9,987 nucleotides of DNA from Candidatus Chloroheliales bacterium. GTDB lineage: Bacteria > Chloroflexota > Chloroflexia > QHBQ01. Location: the NCBI GenBank assembly GCA_003243865.1, contig QHBQ01000318.1:1-9987 (forward strand), written 5' to 3'. Below are positions 5,050 to 9,987 of this stretch, piece by piece. Each line of letters begins with the position of its first letter. Position 1 is the first letter of the stretch. The notes below the pieces were generated by a model. The model made no database searches and was not told the DNA's origin. It worked only from the letters and a program-made list of their open reading frames with translations. The position numbers and the translations under genes are program-made.

Positions 5050-7747
5050 GGCGCGCGGCCTGTTGGCAATCGCGGCGGCGATTGCCGCCCTGCTGCTAAT
5101 CGTCGCCTTCAGCCAGAGCGTGAGCCTGCGCGAGGTTGATCAGCACCACCCTGATCCTGACGACCCCGCTGGCCCGCCACTCACGACCACCACCAGCATC
5201 GCCCAATCACTGACCATCACCCACGACCGCTTCGAGACCTTCGACTTCCGCGCCGCCCAGCCCCAGCTAGTCTACTCCGGCAAGGTCAAGCTACGGCTGC
5301 TGCAAGGCGGCGCGAGCGGCAAGCCGCTGAATGTCGAGCTGATTCCCAGCGGCGGGCGAGTGGTCTTCGGTATACCCGACCTGCCACCAGCGGGTCAATA
5401 TTATCTTGAGCTAACCGGCGTGGCTGCCGACCTCAGCGCCTTCGGCGTCGTCTACTCGCCGCAGGACAACTACTCCGGCGGCCAGTTGTACGTGGACGGC
5501 CAGCCGCATGAGGGCGACCTCTCCTTCCACGCCACCTACCGCTACAATCTCTGGCAGGGGCTGGCCGACGCAGCGGGCATCCTGATTGCCAACCTCTGGG
5601 TGCTCATCTGCGCCCTGCTGCTCTACATCCTGCCGGGGCGGGCGCTGCTGGCGTTGCTGCCGCGTGGCACGCTCAATTTCGCCCAGCGCATCATCGCTGC
5701 GCCTTTCCTTACCCTCGCCGCGCTGCCGCTGCTGCTGCTCTGGCTGAAGCCGACTGGCTTGCTGCTCGGCGGCTGGCAGATGTGGGTTATCCTAATCGTC
5801 TCCGCAGCGGTCATCGTCTGGGATGAGCGGCGGCGGGGGCGGGTCGGCGACGGCTGGCGGGCGGTGCTGGGCTGGTGGGCGTATGTGCTGCTGGCTGGCT
5901 ATATGGTGTTGGCGATTGTCGCCCGTTTGCTCAGCGCCAAACCGCTGGTGGCGGGCAGTGGCATTGATGGCTACCACCATACCCTGATTACCCAGCTGAT
6001 TATGGAGCGGGGTCAGCTTCCCAGCGACTACCTGCCCTATGCGCCGCTGTCCAGCTTTACCTACCACTACGGCTTCCATGCGCTCGGCGCGGCGCTCGGC
6101 TGGCTGTCGGGCCTGGATAGCGTCACTCTGATGCTGCTCACCGGCCAGGTGTTGAGCGCGATTATTGCCGCCGCGCTGTTCGTCTTTGTCGAGTACATCT
6201 GGCACAGTCGGGTGATGGCCCTAGCCGCCGCCTTCATCGTTGGCTTCCTCGCTATCTTCCCGATTTTCTACGTCAACTGGAGCCGCTACACCCAGCTTGC
6301 CGGTCTCGCAGTGCTGCCAGTCGCCATCCTGCTGCTGGTCATCGCCCTACGCCAGCCGCGCCTGCACTGGGGCAGCATCGCGCTGGCGGTTATCTCCGGC
6401 GCGGGCCTGCTGCTGGTGCATTACCGCATCTGGATTACCTACGCCACGCTGGTCGCGCTCTATGCAATGGCGCGGGTGGCCGGTGATGCGTGGCAGTATG
6501 TCCGCGCCCGCCGCGTGCGGACACCCTCCCGGCCTCCACCGCTGGGGGAGGAGATTAGCACACTCCCCTCCCCCCGGGAGGGGCTGAGGGCGGGTGCGCG
6601 TCAGACGGCCCCGCTCCCCTCTCTACCCCCTCTGGGGGCGGGTGTTGAGGGCACGATAAATCCCGCCCCTACATCCAGCCACTCCTCACTCCTCACTCCT
6701 CACTCCTCACTTTTGAGGCTGCCTGCCTGGATTGCTTCAATTCTGGTTACTGGCACCCTGATGCTGCTAGCGGTGCTGCCCTGGCTGCTCAACCTGCGGG
6801 CCAACTTCATTACTCGCATCGTCAACAATACCAATACCGATGTGACCGCTGGGTTCTTCGACCTCGACACCCTAATTGGCCGCCAGCCGCTCAACTACTT
6901 TAGTAGCTACACGTTGCTGGCGCTGGCCGCCGCTGGCTTGCTGCTGATGCTGTGGCGATTCAACGGCTGGGGTTGGCTGCTGACCGCATGGGTGGGGCTG
7001 CACGTACTGCTCTCCAACCCCTACTGGCTGCGCCTGCCGTTCGCCGGGCTAGTGGATAATGTGACGTTGGTGCAATCCAGCTTCGTGCTAGTCGCCATCT
7101 TTGCAGGCTACGCAGTGGCGCAGATTATCGCGCTGGCGGGTAGGTTGCTGCGGCTGGACAGCGAGAAACCGCCGCCCGATGCCGTTGCGTTGCTCAAGGC
7201 TGCGCGTATCGGTCTGGCGATAATCACCATCGCGGGTGCGTTGGCGGCCACCCCGCCACAACTCGGCCTGCTCGATGCCAAGCCTTACGTGCTGGCCCAG
7301 GACCGCGCCGCGCAAGCCTGGATTGCCGCCAACGTGCCATCCAACTCGCTGTTCCTGGTCAGCGACTTCGGCTTCGAGTGGGCGCCGCGTCTGGCTCAGG
7401 GTTCCGATGCTGGGCTATGGATACCGCTGCTGGCCCGCCCTGCCAGCAACGCCCCGCCCGCGCATACCCCTGGCTCGACCGCGCCGCCCCAGCCCGCCTA
7501 TAATGAGCAACTCGCCGACTCGACCTACCTGACCATGACCTTCGACACCACCATTGCCTCCACCGCACTCGACAAAGAGGAGAGCTGGCAGACGCTAAAA
7601 CGCTACGGCGTCACCCACATCTACGTCGGCTCCCGCGGCGGGGTGCTGCACGCCTCGCAGCTTGCCAGCAATCCGCACGCGGTACTCATTTGGCACCAGG
7701 ATGATGTTTGGGTTTATCGCATTGACTACAACGCCAGGCTCCCCTAA
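5036..7747 (+). CDS. Large polytopic membrane protein, GT-C glycosyltransferase-like (putative)
   Basis: A 903-residue protein. Segment 1 is an N-terminal membrane anchor (about 7-26). A beta-rich extracytoplasmic domain follows (about 30-170). Then about ten or more hydrophobic segments run from 176 to 735, and a soluble end begins near AAQAWIAANVP and finishes with THIYVGSRGG and VWVYRI. The loop motif GIDGYHH (about 309-315) and the later SSFTYHYGFHALGA (about 339-352) recall the acidic/His-rich first-loop region of GT-C-like membrane transferases, which use lipid-linked sugars. No experimentally known protein is recognised. Residues 496-560 are an in-frame 65-residue insert made of repeats between two membrane segments. 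The GTG start is fixed by GGAGGAG 7 nt upstream. The gene is cotranscribed with the peptidase (14-nt overlap) and converges on the SAM hydrolase gene. Function remains inference. Confidence 0.8.
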   Translation: MSQRRARGLLAIAAAIAALLLIVAFSQSVSLREVDQHHPDPDDPAGPPLTTTTSIAQSLTITHDRFETFDFRAAQPQLVYSGKVKLRLLQGGASGKPLNVELIPSGGRVVFGIPDLPPAGQYYLELTGVAADLSAFGVVYSPQDNYSGGQLYVDGQPHEGDLSFHATYRYNLWQGLADAAGILIANLWVLICALLLYILPGRALLALLPRGTLNFAQRIIAAPFLTLAALPLLLLWLKPTGLLLGGWQMWVILIVSAAVIVWDERRRGRVGDGWRAVLGWWAYVLLAGYMVLAIVARLLSAKPLVAGSGIDGYHHTLITQLIMERGQLPSDYLPYAPLSSFTYHYGFHALGAALGWLSGLDSVTLMLLTGQVLSAIIAAALFVFVEYIWHSRVMALAAAFIVGFLAIFPIFYVNWSRYTQLAGLAVLPVAILLLVIALRQPRLHWGSIALAVISGAGLLLVHYRIWITYATLVALYAMARVAGDAWQYVRARRVRTPSRPPPLGEEISTLPSPREGLRAGARQTAPLPSLPPLGAGVEGTINPAPTSSHSSLLTPHSSLLRLPAWIASILVTGTLMLLAVLPWLLNLRANFITRIVNNTNTDVTAGFFDLDTLIGRQPLNYFSSYTLLALAAAGLLLMLWRFNGWGWLLTAWVGLHVLLSNPYWLRLPFAGLVDNVTLVQSSFVLVAIFAGYAVAQIIALAGRLLRLDSEKPPPDAVALLKAARIGLAIITIAGALAATPPQLGLLDAKPYVLAQDRAAQAWIAANVPSNSLFLVSDFGFEWAPRLAQGSDAGLWIPLLARPASNAPPAHTPGSTAPPQPAYNEQLADSTYLTMTFDTTIASTALDKEESWQTLKRYGVTHIYVGSRGGVLHASQLASNPHAVLIWHQDDVWVYRIDYNARLP
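6521..6556 (+). repeat. Palindromic repeat, type C copy 3 (in coding sequence)
   Basis: A C-rich lead, then an 8-bp stem with one mismatch around loop GCT (6533-6540 and 6544-6551) and the tail AGATTAG. It is encoded in frame in the membrane protein as TPSRPPPLGEEIS. Confidence 0.75.
6563..6600 (-). repeat. Palindromic repeat, type C copy 4 (inverted, in coding sequence)
   Basis: A perfect 8-bp stem CCCCTCCC/GGGAGGGG (6565-6572 and 6576-6583) with loop CCC. The reverse complement aligns with 2254-2290, about 32 of 37 positions, so these two are clear copies of one element. It sits back-to-back with copy 3. Confidence 0.85.
6614..6648 (+). repeat. Palindromic repeat, type C copy 5 (degenerate, in coding sequence)
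   Basis: The C-rich stretch CTCCCCTCTCTACCCCC, loop TCT, then GGGGGCGGGT. The stem is 5 bp. It is the third palindrome in a row inside the membrane protein gene. Confidence 0.6.
6650..6673 (-). repeat. TGTAGGGGCG-type box, copy 3
   Basis: The minus strand reads TGTAGGGGCGGGATTTATC, then GTGCCC. It abuts the palindrome at 6614-6648 and is followed within 8 nt by the heptamer array at 6681. Confidence 0.6.
6681..6708 (+). repeat. Heptamer array, 4 exact ACTCCTC units (in coding sequence)
   Basis: Four identical head-to-tail ACTCCTC units, 28 nt. Because 7 is not a multiple of 3, the reading frame moves through the unit and gives SHSSLLTPHSSLL, with a 7-residue period over 21 nt. The array closes the 195-nt repeat cluster inside the membrane protein gene. 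Confidence 0.9.
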
Positions 7748-7758
7748 CTATATTTTAG

Positions 7759-7775
7759 AAGAAATTCTATTTCTT
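7759..7775. terminator. Weak hairpin between convergent genes
   Basis: AAGAAAT (7759-7765), loop TCT, ATTTCTT (7769-7775): a perfect but AT-only-rich 7-bp stem in the 19-nt gap between the membrane protein stop and the SAM hydrolase stop, which it overlaps. It could act as a weak two-way terminator, but the expected GC-rich stem and U-tract are missing. Confidence 0.25.
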
Positions 7776-8747
7776 AACCAAAACTCCCACCGGGTCGCCC
7801 ACCCTTGCCCCCAACCGCCGCGCAGCGGAGCCATTGCGCACCGCGATCTCCAGCAGCCGTTCGCTGCCCACCAGCGCGAGCAGCGCGCCCTCCTCGGCGT
7901 CGGCGTAGGTGTGCAGGATAGGGCAGATGTTGTCGCGGCCAACCGCGGCGCGGAGCATGGCACGGTCGGGGTGCAGGTTCTGCATTAGGCTGGCGTCAAT
8001 GTTGGTGATCAGGTTGCCGAAGCGGTCAATGTGCAGCACGCTGCCCATAATCTTACCACCCGCCTGGTCGAGATGGGGCGCGAAACTGGGCAGCAGGGTG
8101 ATGCGCTCAAGGCGGGGGCCGAATGCGGCAGGCTCTACCCCGTTGGTCAGGTGCGCGGCGGCGGGAGCGAAGACATCGCGCCCGTGAAAGGTGCTGCTCA
8201 CCACGCGGAGGCGATAAGCGGGGTTGCTCAGTTCGTAGACCGGCGGGCCGGGCGAGTCGTCCGCCAGAGTGACGAACGGGGAGATCGCAAACGGCGCGAG
8301 CGATTGCTCCTCGGAGGAGAGGGTTGCACTCAACTGCCCCCTCTCCCCACCGGGGGAGAGGGTTATATCCAACTGCCCCCTCTCCCCACCGGGGGAGAGG
8401 GCCTGCGCCGCCAGCATCTGCCGCTCCGCCTGGTAGACGTAGGTGAGCAGCCCATTATCGGGCGCGACGAAGCGGCCATGTGCAGTGTCGAGCAGGATGC
8501 ACTTGCGGTCACTGCCCACCCCTGGGTCAACGATGGCGATATGCACGGTGTCGGGCGGGAAGAAGCGGTAGGCGCGATACAGCACGAAGGCGGCCTCGGC
8601 GATGCTCTGCGCGGCAACGTCGTGGCTCAGGTCAATCACCCGCGCGGCGGGGTTGATGCTATAGATGACCCCCTTGAGCGTGCCGACGTAGCCATCGGCG
8701 AGGCCGAAGTCAGTGGTCAGGGTAATTGCGGCGCTAGAAGTGTCCAT
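7767..8747 (-). CDS. S-adenosyl-L-methionine hydrolase (adenosine-forming), DUF62 family
   Basis: A 326-residue relative of SAM hydroxide adenosyltransferases, which use an activated water to cleave SAM into adenosine and methionine, and of the fluorinase/chlorinase fold. Landmarks: TLTTDFGLADGYVG (Asp13), IVDPGVGSDR (Asp74, Arg81), STFHGRDVFAPAAAHL (His188) and the C-terminal domain motif IDRFGNLITNI (about 240-250). Asp74, Arg81 and His188 fit the Asp-Arg-His catalytic set of the family. Normal members are about 260-280 residues. The excess comes largely from an insert at about 116-160 that contains two copies of LSPGGERGQL encoded by a tandem palindromic repeat (8331-8401). The start overlaps the end of scpA by 14 nt. 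The nearest SD-like GGGGAG is 13 nt away, so translation probably depends on coupling. The catalytic residues flank the insert, so enzyme activity may be retained. Confidence 0.92.
   Translation of the reverse strand: MDTSSAAITLTTDFGLADGYVGTLKGVIYSINPAARVIDLSHDVAAQSIAEAAFVLYRAYRFFPPDTVHIAIVDPGVGSDRKCILLDTAHGRFVAPDNGLLTYVYQAERQMLAAQALSPGGERGQLDITLSPGGERGQLSATLSSEEQSLAPFAISPFVTLADDSPGPPVYELSNPAYRLRVVSSTFHGRDVFAPAAAHLTNGVEPAAFGPRLERITLLPSFAPHLDQAGGKIMGSVLHIDRFGNLITNIDASLMQNLHPDRAMLRAAVGRDNICPILHTYADAEEGALLALVGSERLLEIAVRNGSAARRLGARVGDPVGVLVKK
8331..8362 (+). repeat. Palindromic repeat, type C copy 6 (tandem unit 1, in coding sequence)
   Basis: A 32-nt core identical to 8370-8401, with a 10-bp stem CCCTCTCCCC/GGGGAGAGGG around loop ACCG. 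The unit-to-unit period is 39 nt, exactly 13 codons, so duplication keeps the frame. A degenerate third half-copy precedes it at about 8309-8330 (GGAGAGGGTTGCACTC against GGAGAGGGTTATATCC). Confidence 0.9.
8370..8401 (+). repeat. Palindromic repeat, type C copy 7 (tandem unit 2, in coding sequence)
   Basis: The second identical 32-nt unit of the tandem pair, immediately followed by coding sequence of the SAM hydrolase. On the coding strand each unit gives LSPGGERGQL. Confidence 0.9.
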
Positions 8748-9540
8748 CGCTGATATAAATCTCCCCGAACGGTTCTTCCTGCTCCACCTGCGCCTGGCGG
8801 TGGCGGATTAGCTCCAGCAGCGCAAGGAAGGTGACGACCTCTTCCTGCGCGTGGGCCAGCCGTGTAGGCGCGTGATGCGCGGCCAACACCTCAGCGAAGG
8901 TGTAGCGGCGGCGCTGCTTCAGCCACGAGTGCAACTCCTTCAGCCGCGCCGCCACCGACACTCGCCAGGGCTGGATTGGCGAAGGTGTGCGCGGGCGGGC
9001 GCTGGCATCGAGGCTCATCGCCAGTTGGGTGCGCCGCCGCGCCAGCGCGGTCAGTTGCTCGATGCTCACCCCACTCAATCCGTAATCCTCAAAGCTGGAT
9101 TTCACCTCTACCGTGTGCGCTGCGCGCAGGAAGCTGCGTTCGCCGCTCTCCTCGCGGCGGCGTAGCTCCCGCGCCGCAACCTTGATTGCCTGATACTCTT
9201 GCAGGCGGCGCACCAACTCCTCGCCGACATCCTCCGCCTCCTCTTCCTCTGGTGCCTGCTTGATTGGCGATTTGGGCAGCAGTTGCTGCGACTTGATGTA
9301 CAGCAGCTTGGCGGCCACCACCAGGAAAGCAGCAATGTCGCCGACATTGGGCCGCTGCTCCGCGCTACGCACATAGGCGAGGTACTGGTCGGCGACATCG
9401 GCCAGCGCAATTTTGGTAATTTCAAGCTCGTTCTTCTCGATCAGTCGCAGCAGCAAGTCGAGCGGCCCGTCGAACTCCGGCAGGCGCACCTCGTATCTGG
9501 TTTGCTGGCTGAGCAGCGGCGGACGGGTAGCAGTTGGCAT
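8734..9540 (-). CDS. scpA: Segregation and condensation protein A (kleisin)
   Basis: A 268-residue ScpA, the kleisin subunit that bridges the SMC heads and binds ScpB in the chromosome-condensing complex on the nucleoid. The N-terminal SMC-neck-binding helix-turn-helix region is typical (LPEFDGPLDLLLRLIEKNELEI, with ITKIALADVADQYL). An acidic central linker (QAPEEEEAEDVGEEL) follows, then a basic middle, and a winged-helix C-terminus ending VVTFLALLELIRHRQAQVEQEEPFGEIYI, the family's best conserved stretch. I use the ATG at 9538-9540. A GTG at 9586-9588 would add 16 residues read from heptamer and box repeats, and neither has a clear SD. It overlaps the SAM hydrolase start by 14 nt. scpB is not visible in the window. 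Confidence 0.95.
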   Translation of the reverse strand: MPTATRPPLLSQQTRYEVRLPEFDGPLDLLLRLIEKNELEITKIALADVADQYLAYVRSAEQRPNVGDIAAFLVVAAKLLYIKSQQLLPKSPIKQAPEEEEAEDVGEELVRRLQEYQAIKVAARELRRREESGERSFLRAAHTVEVKSSFEDYGLSGVSIEQLTALARRRTQLAMSLDASARPRTPSPIQPWRVSVAARLKELHSWLKQRRRYTFAEVLAAHHAPTRLAHAQEEVVTFLALLELIRHRQAQVEQEEPFGEIYISDGHF

Positions 9541-9547
9541 AGGTGAA

Positions 9548-9568
9548 TGTAGATTGTAGATTGTTGAT
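9548..9568 (+). repeat. Heptamer array, 3 units (TGTAGAT)
   Basis: TGTAGAT, TGTAGAT, TGTTGAT in direct tandem, 7 nt upstream of the scpA ATG, in the place where the Shine-Dalgarno would be expected. It is the third heptamer array in the window, with a unit sequence different from the other two. Confidence 0.7.
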
Positions 9569-9570
9569 GA

Positions 9571-9590
9571 TGTAAGGGCGGGTTGCACTC
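9571..9590 (+). repeat. TGTAGGGGCG-type box, copy 4 (variant)
   Basis: TGTAAGGGCGGGTTGCACTC, one base from the TGTAGGGGCG core. It lies 13 nt from the type A palindrome at 9604-9640 and 2 nt from the heptamer array, the same three-part association seen at 6614-6708. Confidence 0.45.
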
Positions 9591-9603
9591 GTCCATACGC
9601 ACC

Positions 9604-9640
9604 AATCTAAGCCCCCAGCGGGGGTTTGGGGGAGAAATGC
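9604..9640 (+). repeat. Palindromic repeat, type A copy 3
   Basis: AATCTAAG, CCCCC-AGC-GGGGG, TTT-GGGGG-AGAAAT. It differs from the minus-strand reading of 127-164 at only a few positions, including one T in the TTT run. The segment 9641-9732, between this repeat and the next palindrome, shows no gene or recognisable signal. Confidence 0.85.
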
Positions 9641-9732
9641 TGAACGACCTCCAGGCTTATCGCCAGCTTACATCTCCGCTCAACTTAATGCCTATGGGGC
9701 GGCCTACCCTTGCCCTCGTAGATCTGCGGCAA

Positions 9733-9772
9733 CGTCCCCCACCCTGCCTCCCCCTTTGGGGGAGGGGATTAG
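9733..9772 (+). repeat. Palindromic repeat, type C copy 8
   Basis: The C-rich lead CGTCCCCCACCCTG, then a perfect 8-bp stem CCTCCCCC/GGGGGAGG (9747-9754 and 9758-9765) with loop TTT and the tail GGATTAG. The stop codon of the HD-domain gene (9769-9771, TAA on the minus strand) is made from the ATTAG tail, so the repeat appears to have set the end of that gene. Confidence 0.8.
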
Positions 9773-9987
9773 TTCATGTCATCGGCCCGCTTCAGTGCAA
9801 TTAGCAGCGGCGGGTCGTCAGGGCGGGGAGGGTGCATATGGTCGCGGATGAGCGCGGCGCACTGCGGCGACACGCCGAGGCGGGCAGCCATCTCTGCGCC
9901 GAGGCGAGGATGCTCCCAGCTTAGATAGAAGGCGTGCCACATCCCCTTTGGCTGGGCTGCCCCACGCTTTGCCAGCCGCCGCAGCAG
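9769..9987 (-). CDS. HD-domain phosphohydrolase, C-terminal part (cut by window edge)
   Basis: The last 72 residues of a gene whose start lies beyond the window. The end reads WEHPRLGAEMAARLGVS, then ALIRDHMHPP and LLIALKRADDMN. The HPxxGAEMAxxLG helix followed by IxxH and a final LxxALxxADD is the pattern seen at the C-terminus of HD-superfamily metal-dependent phosphohydrolases. The N-terminal HD pair itself is not visible, so substrate (nucleotide, RNA or signalling) cannot be stated. It lies upstream of scpA on the same strand, 228 nt away across two palindromic repeats, so cotranscription is possible but not shown. The stop codon falls in the tail of a palindromic repeat. Confidence 0.75.
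   Translation of the reverse strand: MLRRLAKRGAAQPKGMWHAFYLSWEHPRLGAEMAARLGVSPQCAALIRDHMHPPRPDDPPLLIALKRADDMN

Noticed and set aside
8331..8401. Two identical units with short spacing considered as a CRISPR array
   Set aside because: There are only two full units, separated by 7 nt and lying inside a coding sequence. No spacer-like unique segments or cas genes are present.
9541..9588. GTG at 9586-9588 as the scpA start
   Set aside because: The added 16 residues are translated from a heptamer array and a repeat box and do not look like ScpA sequence.
9733..9772. Palindrome after the HD-domain gene as an intrinsic terminator
   Set aside because: The hairpin is strong but no U-tract follows on the minus strand, and the same element occurs inside genes, so a terminator call is not justified.

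Overview
This is a GC-rich bacterial window, most likely from Chloroflexota (class Chloroflexia). That assignment is an inference from the combination of an ScpA/SAM-hydrolase pair, a long GT-C-like membrane protein, acyl-CoA dehydrogenases and many short GC-rich palindromic and heptameric repeats. No rRNA, tRNA or phylogenetic marker is present to fix the genus. Starts are often preceded by strong Shine-Dalgarno (SD) sequences, and canonical sigma70-type promoter boxes can be read.

Left third, all on the minus strand (read right to left): an acyl-CoA dehydrogenase (2193-3470), a roughly 114-bp MITE-like inverted-repeat element (2065-2178), a putative antitoxin (1727-2020), a RelE/ParE-like toxin (1350-1730) and a second acyl-CoA dehydrogenase (205-1353). 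Antitoxin, toxin and dehydrogenase are joined by 4-nt GTGA and ATGA stop/start overlaps, so the toxin-antitoxin pair is built into what looks like a fatty-acid or amino-acid degradation operon. Positions 1-204 hold two inverted palindromic repeats and a heptamer array.

Middle: a 352-bp divergent intergenic region (3471-3822) carries two back-to-back promoter candidates. It drives the minus-strand dehydrogenase operon and a plus-strand pair: an M24 Xaa-Pro-type metallopeptidase (3823-5049) and, overlapping it by 14 nt, a 903-residue polytopic membrane protein (5036-7747) resembling GT-C glycosyltransferase-like proteins.

Right third, minus strand, convergent with the membrane protein: the C-terminal end of an HD-domain phosphohydrolase (9769-9987, cut by the window), scpA (8734-9540) and an S-adenosyl-L-methionine hydrolase (DUF62/SAM hydroxide adenosyltransferase type, 7767-8747). 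The last two overlap by 14 nt.

The most unusual property is the density of short repeats: about eleven copies of C-rich/palindrome/G-rich elements, four copies of a TGTAGGGGCG-type box always close to such a palindrome, and three heptamer arrays. They are not confined to spacers. They sit inside or run into coding sequence without breaking the frame: two tandem copies in the SAM hydrolase, a 195-nt composite cluster in the membrane protein, and read-through tails or stop codons at the 3' ends of both dehydrogenases and the HD gene. This looks like an active or recently active protein-permissive repeat family and is the best candidate for a little-described system here.
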